Shown here piece by piece: positions 18,296-27,541 of a stretch of 64,000 bases of DNA; position 1 is the first letter of the stretch, and each line of letters starts with the position of its first letter. Source of the stretch: Bacteroidota bacterium (GTDB taxonomy: Bacteria > Bacteroidota > Bacteroidia > AKYH767-A > 2013-40CM-41-45); NCBI GenBank assembly GCA_016708785.1, contig JADJFC010000004.1:62001-126000 (forward strand). Direction: 5' to 3'. The notes under the pieces were generated by a model. It saw only the letters and a program-made list of their open reading frames with translations, ran no database searches and was not told the origin of the DNA. Made by a program: the position numbers and the translations under genes.

Positions 18296-19426
18296 ATGAC
18301 ATTTACAAAATTAGGCCTCAATCAACCCTTGGTTGAAGCATTGATTACAAAAGGGTACCTTACTCCAACACCTATTCAATTACAATCGATTCCTCTGATT
18401 CTTGAAGGAAAAGATATTTTCGGATGTGCACAGACGGGAACAGGGAAGACAGCAGCATTTGCGCTTCCAATTCTTCAATTTCTTCACGATAAACGTGACG
18501 TTACACAGAAACGTACTATAAAAGCTTTGGTGCTAGCGCCAACTCGCGAATTAGCTTCTCAGATCTACGACAGTTTCAGAACTTATGGTTCTAACTATAA
18601 ACTAAACAGTGCCGTTGTATTCGGTGGTGTTTCTCAGGTTTCCCAAGTATCTACTATTAGAAATGGTGTTGATATTTTGGTTGCAACTCCGGGTCGTTTG
18701 CTCGATTTGATCAATCAAGGACATATTAAATTAAATACTGTAGAGTATTTTGTTTTAGATGAAGCTGATCGTATGCTTGATATGGGTTTCATCAACGATA
18801 TCAAGAAAATCATTGCCAAGTTGCCCAAGGAACGCCAAACGATGTTCTTCTCAGCAACAGTTTCTCCGGAAGTAAAATCACTTGCGAATTCTATATTAAT
18901 ACAACCTGCTCACGTTTCAGTAACTCCTGTTTCATCTACAGCGGAAACTGTTAAACAAACAGTGTATTATGTTAAAAAGGAAGATAAACGCAATTTATTA
19001 AAGCACCTTCTTAATAATAATAGTATTGAGCACGCTTTGGTCTTTACACGGACAAAAAGAGGGGCTGATAGAGTTGCAAAAGACCTGAATAAAGACGGGA
19101 TCAAAGCAGAAGCTATTCATGGTGAGAAGTCGCAAGGCGCTCGTGAAAGAGCACTAAAAGGCTTTAAAAACCGTTCAATCCGCATTTTAGTGGCAACTGA
19201 TATAGCATCTCGTGGAATTGACGTTGACAAATTGTCACACGTAATCAACTACGAAATCCCTGAGCAAGCTGAGACTTATGTTCACCGTATCGGAAGAACA
19301 GGCAGAGCCGGAAGTGAAGGAATTGCATTATCATTTTGCGCACAAGAAGAAGTTTCATATATTCGAGACATAAATAAATTGATCAAAAAAAATATCGAGA
19401 TCGTAAAGTCTCATCCATATTCTTAA
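18296..19426 (+). CDS. DEAD-box ATP-dependent RNA helicase (RhlE-like)
   Basis: All core motifs are in order: Q motif PTPIQLQSIP, motif I AQTGTGKT, Ia PTRELASQ, Ib TPGRLLD, II VLDEADRMLDMGF, III FSATV, IV LVFTRTKRGAD, V VATDIASRGIDVD, VI HRIGRTGRAG. 376 residues with almost no C-terminal tail, like short RhlE proteins. It remodels RNA, probably in ribosome assembly or mRNA decay in the cold. A cold-shock gene follows 44 bases downstream. Confidence 0.95.
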   Translation: MTFTKLGLNQPLVEALITKGYLTPTPIQLQSIPLILEGKDIFGCAQTGTGKTAAFALPILQFLHDKRDVTQKRTIKALVLAPTRELASQIYDSFRTYGSNYKLNSAVVFGGVSQVSQVSTIRNGVDILVATPGRLLDLINQGHIKLNTVEYFVLDEADRMLDMGFINDIKKIIAKLPKERQTMFFSATVSPEVKSLANSILIQPAHVSVTPVSSTAETVKQTVYYVKKEDKRNLLKHLLNNNSIEHALVFTRTKRGADRVAKDLNKDGIKAEAIHGEKSQGARERALKGFKNRSIRILVATDIASRGIDVDKLSHVINYEIPEQAETYVHRIGRTGRAGSEGIALSFCAQEEVSYIRDINKLIKKNIEIVKSHPYS

Positions 19427-19470
19427 GTAACAAACCAATAACAACTAATAACCAATTAAATAACAAAACA

Positions 19471-19657
19471 ATGAAAACGGAGTAGTAAAATTCTTCAACG
19501 AGCAAAAAGGTTTCGGATTTATTAAAGACGAAAATGGACAAGAAATTTTTGTTCACGTAACAGGTCTAACACAAAAAATTCGTGAGAATGATAACGTAAC
19601 GTTTGACGTTCAAGACGGTAAAAAAGGCTTGAATGCAGTCAACGTAAAGCTTGCATA
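19471..19657 (+). CDS. CspA-family cold-shock protein, frameshift in codon 2-3
   Basis: As written, ATG AAA ACG GAG TAG stops at once. One more A in the run 19474-19477 gives a 62-residue protein starting MKNGVVKFFNEQKGFGFIKD, with RNP1 (KGFGFI) and RNP2 (IFVHVTGL) and the normal end GLNAVNVKLA. The reading then stays open to TAA 19655-19657. This is a complete cold-shock OB-fold RNA chaperone. It lies between the helicase gene and a strong terminator, so the two probably share cold regulation. Confidence 0.9.
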
Positions 19658-19679
19658 ATAAGAAAACCAAAAAAACTTA

Positions 19680-19717
19680 GGGGGTTGCTGATCTTGATCG
19701 GCAACCCTCTTTTTTTG
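19680..19717 (+). terminator. Intrinsic terminator after the cold-shock gene
   Basis: GGGTTGCTGATC, loop TT, GATCGGCAACCC (one mismatch) followed by seven T. A textbook rho-independent terminator ending the helicase/cold-shock unit. Confidence 0.9.
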
Positions 19718-19734
19718 TTCCCAATTTTTTTTTT

Positions 19735-19951
19735 AGCCACGAATTCACGAATGAACTATTTTTTGATTCGTGAATTCGTGGCAAAAAAAAGTCAACGGCT
19801 TTTGACCCTTGACCCTTTTTAGCCACGAATTCACGAATGAACTATTTTTTATTCGTGAATTCGTGGCTAAAAAAACCAACAGCTTTTGACCTTTAACCTT
19901 AGCCACGAATTCACGAATGGATTATTTGATTTTATTCGTGAATTCGTGGCT
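19735..19951. repeat. Three tandem hairpins with AGCCACGAATTCACGAAT arms
   Basis: Copies at 19735-19782, 19821-19868 and 19901-19951, each with arms AGCCACGAATTCACGAAT and ATTCGTGAATTCGTGGCT around an AT-rich loop containing an ATTATTT/ACTATTTTTT segment. Copies are separated by spacers carrying a TTTTGACCCTTGACC-like unit. Each hairpin has an 18-base stem. The third copy runs into the region just upstream of the CpcT-like gene, so an open frame passing through it is not evidence of coding. Confidence 0.92.
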
Positions 19952-19985
19952 AAAATTTAACTTCGCATTTATAATTTACGTCGGT

Positions 19986-20591
19986 ATGAAAATTCTAATT
20001 GCACTTACATTATTTTTTATTGTCAATTTTTCCTTTGCCCAATCGCCGGAGCTAATAAAATTAGCTGATTACATGACGGGATCTTATTCAAGCGAAGCCC
20101 AGCATATAGCGGATACAGCTAACTACTTTGATATACGTTTGCAGATCATTAGAATTTGGAATAACAGAAGTGATGGTTATTGGTTTTATGTTGAACAGGC
20201 GGTCGCAGAATCACTCGACAAACCTTATCGTCAACGTGTATATCATCTAACAGAACCCGCAAAAGGTATTTTTTCAAGCGAAGTTTTTACGATGAATCAA
20301 CCTTTGCGTTTTGCAAATCAATCTGAATTGCTTGAGAAAACGTTGTCACCGGATTCATTGATTGAAAGAGAAGGATGTGCAGTGATTCTAACTCAAATAA
20401 ATAAGAAGAAATTCAGCGGTAGTACAGAAGGGAAAAAATGTCCAAGCGATCGTACAGGCGCTTCTTATGCCACTTCTGAAGTTACAATCCTACAAACAGA
20501 ACTGCATAGCTGGGATCGTGGTTACAACAAAAAAGATGAGCAGGTCTGGGGTGCAACTTTAGGCGGTTATATTTTTATTAAGAAAAAGTAG
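19986..20591 (+). CDS. CpcT/CpeT-family protein (exported)
   Basis: ATG 19986 opens a signal peptide (MKILIALTLFFIVNFSFAQ), followed by ELIKLADYMTGSYSSEAQ and WNNRSDGYWFYVEQAV, which match the start of the CpcT/CpeT chromophore-lyase family. Later CAVILTQINKKKFSGST and CPSDRTGASYATSEVTI keep the family's Cys/Asp pattern. In cyanobacteria these proteins attach phycobilins; nothing here suggests phycobiliproteins, so the role in this organism is unknown. An upstream in-frame extension to 19917 only translates the third hairpin and is rejected. Confidence 0.8.
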   Translation: MKILIALTLFFIVNFSFAQSPELIKLADYMTGSYSSEAQHIADTANYFDIRLQIIRIWNNRSDGYWFYVEQAVAESLDKPYRQRVYHLTEPAKGIFSSEVFTMNQPLRFANQSELLEKTLSPDSLIEREGCAVILTQINKKKFSGSTEGKKCPSDRTGASYATSEVTILQTELHSWDRGYNKKDEQVWGATLGGYIFIKKK

Positions 20592-20689
20592 GCAACGGAT
20601 TTACAACTCAGCCTGTATATTCTACAGTTCATAGGAAACCATTTTGTAAATCAACGGTTCAAAGCTAATTTTGTATTAAAATTACAGAA

Positions 20690-23065
20690 ATGAAAAGCGG
20701 ACTTTTTTTTATGATTCTTATGTCGATGTTGTTTTCATCTCAAAATTCATCGGCTCAGATCACGACTCAAAATTTACGCGGAGTTATACGTGATAAGCAA
20801 TCCCATTCTCCAATTCCCGGTGTTACTGTTATGCTTTTAGATTCAACTAAAAGTATTGGTACTTTAACAGATGTTGATGGTCAGTTTTTCATTAAGGCAT
20901 TGCCAATTGGAAGAGTTTCGATTAAGGCTATACTAATGGGTTATTCCCCTGTTGTTATTCGAAATTTGATATTGGATGCAGGGAAGGAACTTGTTATCAA
21001 TTTTGACATGGAAGAGCAGGTAAGTAATTTGAAAGAAGTTGTGATCTCAGCAGGATATGACAAGCGTGTTGCCTTAAATGAAATGTCAACGGTAAGTGCA
21101 CGTTCTTTTTCTGTTGAAGAAACAAACAGGTATGCAGGCTCTCTTAGCGACCCTTCAAGAATGGCAATGAATTTTGCCGGTGTTTCTGTTGCAAGTGATT
21201 CGAGAAATGATGTTGTAATAAGAGGAAATAGTCCAACCGGATTATTATGGAGAATGGACGGAGTGAATATTCCCAATCCAAATCATTTTGGAACATTGGG
21301 TACGACAGGTGGGCCGGTGAGTATGCTCAATAATAATTTGCTCGATAATTCGGATTTCATGACAGGTGCTTTTCCGGCAGAATACGGAAATGCTTTAAGT
21401 GGTGCATTTGATTTGAAAATGCGACATGGAAATAATGAGAAAGCGGAATTCGTAGGTCAAATTGGATTCAATGGTTTTGAATTAGGTGCAGAAGGTCCAA
21501 TAGGGAAAAAGAAGAAAGCGTCTTACTTGGCTAACTACCGTTATTCAACACTTGGTCTGCTCAATGAAATCGGAATCAGATTCGGCTATAGTTCGATTCC
21601 ACAGTATCAAGATCTTTCTTTTAAGATCGATGTTCCAACAGGAATTAAATCAGGTAGATTCACACTGTTTGGTATTGGTGGAAAGAGTTACATAGAACTA
21701 CTGGATAAAGATAAAAAGGAAGGTCATTTTACCGTAAGCGGTTTTGCTCAGGATACTTATTATCGCTCTAACATGGGTGTAGTAGGTTTAAGTCATAAAT
21801 TATTCTTCAATGAAAATACCAGTCAGACAATCTATGTTGCTGCATCCGGAACACAAAATATTGTTTCGGTAGATAGTCTATACAATAACAAAGAGAATAA
21901 GATCCAACGTTATGGAAATAATTCTTCAGAAGAAAAGTACTCTTTTTCGTATAACATTAATAAAAAGTTCAATTCAAAGAATACGATCAGTGTTGGTTTT
22001 ATTTCTGATATTATACACTTCAATTATGCTGATAGTGTGTTAAACAATTCAAGTTAATATCGTGTGCTAACTGATTTTTCCGGTACCAGTGCGATTATCC
22101 AGGGTTATGGTAGCTGGCAACATAGATTCTCTGATAAGGTTACTTTAAATTCAGGTTTGCATTACCAACAGTTTTTATTCAATAATTCTTACGCAATAGA
22201 GCCTAGAATAGGTTTGAAATGGAATTTTTTACCAAATCAGTTTTTAAGTGTAGCAGCAGGTATGCATAGCCAGATTCAGACGATGAGACTTTATTTCTAT
22301 GAAACTGAGTTGCCTGATCATACTTATATTCAGACCAACAAAAATATGGACATGACTCAAAGTAATCACTATGTGATCGCTTATGATAATCAACTTTCTG
22401 AAAATTGGAGGATCAAAGTAGAAGGCTATTATCAGGATATAAATAATGTCCCTGTAGAAACAGCTCCAAGTACATATTCCACTTTGAACATTGGTGCAGA
22501 TTATGTTTCACCAAATGAGGACAGTCTGGTTAATAACGGAACAGGAAAAAATATCGGAGTAGAATTTACTCTTGAAAAATTCTTTTCAAAAAACTATTAT
22601 TTATTATTAACCACATCGCTATTTGATTCTAAATATTCAGGAAGCGATGGAGTAGAAAGAAATACTGCCTTTAATGGAAATTATACCATTAACTTACTTT
22701 CCGGAGTAGAATTTAATCTGGATTCCAGAAAAAGAAAAGTTCTCACTCTAAATGGTAAATACACTTTAGCAGGTGGAAAGCGATATATTCCAATAGATCT
22801 GGAAGCCTCAATAGTAAGTAACGAAACTGAATATAATTATGAGAATGCCTATGAGAATAAATACAGTGATTATTCAAGGTTGGATGTGAAATTCGGTTTT
22901 AAACTGAATGGTAAAAAAGTTACACAAGAATGGACCCTGGATATTCAAAATATACTTGATAGTAAAAATGTTTTTCAACAAGTTTATAATCCTACTACTC
23001 AATCGATACAAACAGAATATCAATTAGGATTTTTTCCAATGGTTACTTACAGAATTTTATTTTGA
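20690..23065 (+). CDS. TonB-dependent receptor with CarboxypepD_reg-like domain, in-frame stop TAA
   Basis: Outer-membrane receptor. A signal peptide (ends SSAQ) is followed by a CarboxypepD_reg-like domain (LRGVIRDKQSHSPIPGVTVML...TDVDGQFFIKALP, about residues 28-110), a plug domain (VVIRGNSPTGLLWRMDGVNI) and a barrel ending YRILF with terminal Phe. TAA at 22055-22057 interrupts the barrel; the frame is the same on both sides, so a single base change is enough to explain it. The sensor kinase gene follows 18 bases later. Ligand unknown; no TonB box could be picked with confidence. Confidence 0.88.
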
Positions 23066-23083
23066 TCTTTATCTAAATAAATT

Positions 23084-24109
23084 GTGAAAAGAATAATTAG
23101 AAGCAGGTTTTTTTATATGGTGATCGTTGGGATCATCATCGAATTAATGTTGGGTAAAATTACGCTTCCCGATAGTTCCTTCAATCCTCTTTATGGATTT
23201 TTGGCATCTATCCTTATTACAATTTTCGTATGGGAAGGATCTTTCAGAATTGACCAATACATGAATGCAAAATTTCCTTGGGAAATTGCACCGGTAAAAA
23301 GAAGCTTTATTCAAGCTATTGCTACATTAGTTTACAGTGCGGGTGTTATTTATATTCTCTTGCTTATATATAATTATTTTGTCTGCAAAATTCCGGATGA
23401 AAAATCTGAAGCCATTGTCTCATCATCACTCATAGTTGGAATACTTGTAACATTTGTTTTAGTGATGATTCAGATAAGCGCTCATTTCTTTCAAAGGTTG
23501 AAAGTTTCATTAGTTGAAATTGAGATGCATAAAAAGGACAGTTTGCAGGCTCAGCTTGAGAATCTAAGGAATCAGATCAATCCGCACTTTTTGTTCAACA
23601 ATCTTTCCGTTTTGTCTTCTTTGGTATATAAAGATCAAGACAAGGCAGTTGATTTTATTGACCAACTTTCAAAAGTATATCGCTATGTTTTAGAAAACAA
23701 AGATAAAGAGTTGGTTGATCTCAAATCTGAGTTAAAGTTTATTGAATCGTATTGTTTCCTTTTAAAGATCCGATTCGGAGAGAATATTGTATTTGACATT
23801 AAAGTTTCTGAAATCGATTCCGCAAAGTTCATTGCACCAATGGCATTGCAATTACTAATTGAGAATGCTATTAAGCACAATGAAATTTCAGAGGAATTGC
23901 CATTGGTTGTAAAAATATTTGTCGAAGGTAATCATCTGGTGGTTTCAAATCCCATTCAATTGCGTAAAGGATATGTGGAAAGTTCAAAAACGGGATTAAA
24001 GAATATTGTAGCCCGGTATTCATATTTTACGAAAGAGGTTGTTGTAATTGAAAATGATAGTGCAGAATTTATTGTAAAGATTCCAATACTCGATATGGAT
24101 TTTAATTAG
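23084..24109 (+). CDS. LytS-type sensor histidine kinase
   Basis: 341 residues. Four predicted N-terminal membrane helices (for example FFYMVIVGIIIELML and SSLIVGILVTFVLVMIQI) lead into a linker and the His_kinase domain with NQINPHFLFNNLSVLSSL, where the His is the phosphorylation site at about residue 167, and an N-box LQLLIENAIKHNE. The GTG at 23084 is used as start. No extracellular sensor domain is present. The cognate regulator is probably the LytTR protein two genes downstream. Confidence 0.92.
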   Translation: MKRIIRSRFFYMVIVGIIIELMLGKITLPDSSFNPLYGFLASILITIFVWEGSFRIDQYMNAKFPWEIAPVKRSFIQAIATLVYSAGVIYILLLIYNYFVCKIPDEKSEAIVSSSLIVGILVTFVLVMIQISAHFFQRLKVSLVEIEMHKKDSLQAQLENLRNQINPHFLFNNLSVLSSLVYKDQDKAVDFIDQLSKVYRYVLENKDKELVDLKSELKFIESYCFLLKIRFGENIVFDIKVSEIDSAKFIAPMALQLLIENAIKHNEISEELPLVVKIFVEGNHLVVSNPIQLRKGYVESSKTGLKNIVARYSYFTKEVVVIENDSAEFIVKIPILDMDFN

Positions 24110-24170
24110 AAAATGACGGCAAGAAAGTTAACCAGTATAAAATAAATTAGTATTTAATTTAAGAGTCAAT

Positions 24171-25112
24171 ATGCAAACAATATTAGGATCCGGCGGAGCG
24201 ATTGGAATACCATTAGCTAAGGAGTTAAAAAAATATACTAATCAAATTAGATTGGTTAGTAGAAACCCAAAAAAGGTAAATGAAACGGATGAGCTTTTTC
24301 CGATTGATCTAAATGATCTAAGTCAGATCGATAAGGCAATAGCCGGAAGTGAAGTAGTTTATGTTGTTGTTGGTTTTGAATATAAATTAAGTGTTTGGCA
24401 AAAAACATGGCCATCATTTATGAGAGAAGTTATTAACGCTTGTAAATCTCATAATTCCAGACTTGTTTTTTTTGATAATGTATATTTGTATGATAGATTG
24501 TCAATTCCAAATATGATTGAAACATCACCAATTAATGCTCCGAGCAAAAAGGGAATGGTCAGGCAGCAGGTACATGAAATGATCATGAAAGAAGTTAAGA
24601 ATAATTCTTTGACTGCACTTATAGCCAGATCAGCTGATTTTTATGGCCCTGATAATAAAAGTAGCGCCTTGAGTATTATGGTCGTAGATAATTTTTTAAA
24701 AGGAAAAAAGGCGCAGGCTTTTGGCGACATAAATAGAATTCATACTTATACTTATACACCTGATGCTGCAAAAGCGACTGCATTACTTGGAAATACAATT
24801 GATGCATTTAACCAAGTATGGCATGTTCCTACGACGAAAGAAAAGTTAACTAATTCCCAATGGATTCAATTAATTGCGAAAGAACTGATGGTAGAGTCTA
24901 AAATTCAGACCTTGCCATTGTGGTTTATTAAAGTTCTTGGTATTTTTATACCAATAATGAGAGAGTTTCCGGAGATGATCTACCAATACGAACAAGATTA
25001 TATTTTTGATAGCACTAAATTTGAGAAACGCTTTGGGATTTTTGCAACACCTCCTAAAGAGGGTATTAGCGCTCTCATAGAAAATGTGAAGAAGAGAGAA
25101 TTAAGTCAATAA
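24171..25112 (+). CDS. NAD(P)-binding SDR-family epimerase/dehydratase-like protein
   Basis: GSGGAIG at residues 6-12 is the dinucleotide-binding glycine motif. RLVSRNP, VYVVVGF and RLVFFDNVYLYD follow in the order seen in atypical SDRs. A Tyr in the YLYD segment may stand in for the catalytic Tyr; no YxxxK is clear. 313 residues. It sits between the kinase and regulator genes in the same direction, an unusual position. The substrate is not predictable. Confidence 0.82.
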   Translation: MQTILGSGGAIGIPLAKELKKYTNQIRLVSRNPKKVNETDELFPIDLNDLSQIDKAIAGSEVVYVVVGFEYKLSVWQKTWPSFMREVINACKSHNSRLVFFDNVYLYDRLSIPNMIETSPINAPSKKGMVRQQVHEMIMKEVKNNSLTALIARSADFYGPDNKSSALSIMVVDNFLKGKKAQAFGDINRIHTYTYTPDAAKATALLGNTIDAFNQVWHVPTTKEKLTNSQWIQLIAKELMVESKIQTLPLWFIKVLGIFIPIMREFPEMIYQYEQDYIFDSTKFEKRFGIFATPPKEGISALIENVKKRELSQ

Positions 25113-25155
25113 TTGTATGTCAGCAAATCAAAAATATGTTTTATCATATAATTAA

Positions 25156-25911
25156 ATGAAAGTACTGATCGTAGAAGACGAAAAATTATCTGCTGAACAC
25201 TTGTCTAATTTGTTAGGCAAGATTGAGCCTACTTTTGAAATTGTCCATGTTTCCGAATCCGTTAAACGAACGATAGACTTTCTTGAGTCAGGGATGAAGG
25301 TTGATTTGATCTTTATGGATATTCATCTGGCTGATTGAATAAGTTTCGATATTTTTACCAAGGTGAAAGAAACAGCACCAATTATTTTTACTACTGCATT
25401 TGATGAATATGCAATCAAGGCTTTCAAGGTTAACAGCATTGATTATTTATTAAAACCGATTGGCAGAACTGAGTTAAAGGAAGCAATTGATAAATTCAAT
25501 ATTCTTCAGTTAAAACTAAATGGTGATCGTTTAGAAAAAATGGAAGATGTGTATAGTATCATCAATCGCAATTACAAAAACAGATTTCTAGTTCGTTCCG
25601 GTGAGCAGATTCTTTCTGTTCCTGTTGAAGATATTACCTTTTTGATCGCCGAAGATGGCATCGTACTTTTAGTCAACAAAGAAGGAAAGCGTTTTGCTTT
25701 AGACCAAAGTCTGGATACGTTGGAAACCTTATTAGATCCAAAACACTTTTTCAGAATTAGTCGTAAAGTGACCATTCGATTTGAAGCCATTCGTAAAATT
25801 ATGCCTCATTTGAATAGCAGATTGAAAGTCTTTTCTGAATTTTTAAATGAAGGAGAAAGCACCGTGAGCCGAGAACGAGTTTCGGAATTCAAGCAATGGC
25901 TTGACAGGTAA
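25156..25911 (+). CDS. LytTR response regulator, in-frame stop TGA at codon 61
   Basis: The receiver domain begins MKVLIVEDEKLSAEH, with the acidic pair ED and the phospho-acceptor Asp in LIFMDIHLAD at residue 55. The next codon after AD is TGA (25336-25338), where relatives have Gly (GGA), so one base change restores it. The receiver continues in the same frame (IIFTTAFDEYAIKAFKVNSIDYLLKP) and ends in a LytTR DNA-binding domain (FLVRSGEQILSVPVEDITFL...RVSEFKQWLDR). Likely partner of the LytS-type kinase upstream, controlling the receptor operon or envelope genes. Confidence 0.9.
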
Positions 25912-26087
25912 TAACTAATATCTAATAGCTAATGTTGGCGCTTTATAAACCGTACGCCCATTGACACTATTCACTATTCGTTATAAAATGGGATTTTATT
26001 GATTTTGAGAATGAAAATAGAATAAAAACAGTTAATAAATTCATCAATTATCCATTCAAAAACAGGCTAAATTGGTGAAAAAACGCT

Positions 26088-26095
26088 TATCTTTG
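26088..26095 (+). promoter_or_regulatory. -7 element upstream of glmM
   Basis: TATCTTTG fits TAnnTTTG and lies about 20 bases upstream of the TTG start at 26116. The preceding gap (25912-26087) starts with stop-rich units (TAATAACTAATATCTAATAG) directly at the stop of the regulator gene and otherwise shows nothing definite. Confidence 0.45.
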
Positions 26096-26115
26096 CCGAA
26101 ATTAAAACCCATACT

Positions 26116-27523
26116 TTGGCACTCATAAAATCAATCTCAGGAATCAGAGGTACTATAGGCGGTAAACCCGGCGATGGACTGACTCCGGTAGACATCGTAA
26201 AATATACAGCAGCATATGGAACCTGGATGCTGCGAAAAAAACATATACGAAAAAGCCCGTCGTGGCAATCGGTCGTGATGCACGAATTTCAGGAGAAATG
26301 GTTCAGAATCTTGTTGCCGGAACTTTAAAAGGTTTAGGCATCGATGTTATTTATCTTGGACTATCCACAACTCCAACTGTTGAGATCGCTGTAACAGAAA
26401 TGGCTGCCGATGGCGGAATCATACTTACAGCCTCTCACAATCCTAAGCAATGGAATGCACTGAAATTACTTAATGAAAAGGGCGAATTCATTTCTGCTGA
26501 CGATGGTGCTGAAGTATTACGCCTTGCAAATGAAGATGATTTTGTTTTTGCAGACGTAAATAAACTTGGCAAGTTCGTAAGTGAACCAAATTATCATCAC
26601 AAACATATTGAAATGATCCTTGCTTTGCCTTTGGTCGATGTGAACGCCATCAAAGCAAAAAACTTCAAGATCGTAATTGATTGTGTGAATTCATCAGGTG
26701 GCATTGTGGTTCCTGCCTTACTTCGTGCATTAGGCGTGGATGATATCATTGAATTGTATTGCGAGCCAAACGGACAATTTCCACATAATCCGGAACCTCT
26801 CCCTGAGCACCTTGGCGATATTTCGAAAGAAGTGAAAAAGCGAAATGCCCATTTGGGTATTGTAGTTGATCCTGATGTGGATCGTCTGGCACTTGTATGT
26901 GAAGACGGAGAAATGTTTGGTGAGGAATACACTTTGGTTGCTGTTGCAGATTATGTTCTTAAAAACAAAAAGGAAATACAGTTTCCAATCTGTCTTCAAC
27001 AAGAGCACTTCGTGATGTAACAGAAAAATCAGGCGGAAAATATTTTGCAGCAGCTGTCGGTGAAGTGAATGTAGTGGAAGCAATGAAAGCAAATAATGCA
27101 GTTATCGGTGGTGAAGGAAATGGCGGAATTATTTATCCTGAACTTCACTATGGCCGCGATGCCTTAGTTGGAATTGCACTTTTCTTAACTCACCTTGCAA
27201 AGTACGGTAAGAATGCATCTATGTTGAGAGCGACTTATCCGAATTATTATATTTCGAAAAATAAGATTGAATTAACTGCTGAGATCAACGTCGATAAAAT
27301 ACTGGAAGGCATTCAGAAAAAATATCAGCGTCACCCTATTAATACAATCGATGGTGTGAAGATTGAACTTGATCGTGAATGGGTACACCTTGGTAAGAGT
27401 AATACTGAACCTATCATTCGTCTCTATGCCGCAAGTCAATCGCAAACAACTGCGCAGAATTTGGCTGAGAAAATTATCTTTGATATCAAGGATATGATCA
27501 ACGAAAAAACAATGAAAAATTAA
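26116..27523 (+). CDS. glmM: Phosphoglucosamine mutase, two frameshifts
   Basis: Converts glucosamine-6-phosphate to glucosamine-1-phosphate for peptidoglycan and LPS. The start is TTG (ALIKSISGIRGTIGG). The active-site serine loop LTASHNPKQWN, metal loop VVDPDVDRLAL, sugar loop GGEGNGG and phosphate-binding loop KSNTEPIIRLYA are all found, spread over three frames. The joints are the A-run 26235-26241 (an eighth A gives RKKTYTKKPVVAIGRDA) and the A-run 26967-26971 (a sixth A gives KNKKGNTVSNLSSTRALRD). Everything else is continuous at normal length, about 470 residues, so these are probably sequencing errors. Confidence 0.93.
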
Positions 27524-27541
27524 TTGCAACGACATATTGCT

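Noticed and set aside
19735..19951. Three regularly spaced hairpins as a CRISPR array
   Set aside because: The repeats are long palindromes with near-identical spacers, only three copies exist, and there are no cas genes.
19917..19985. N-terminal extension of the CpcT-like gene
   Set aside because: These codons only translate the third AGCCACGAATTC hairpin; the signal peptide begins at ATG 19986.
25336..25338. TGA recoding (selenocysteine, tryptophan or other) in the LytTR regulator
   Set aside because: Relatives have Gly here, no selenocysteine genes or fold were seen, TGA ends many normal genes in the window, and the two other in-frame stops are TAA.
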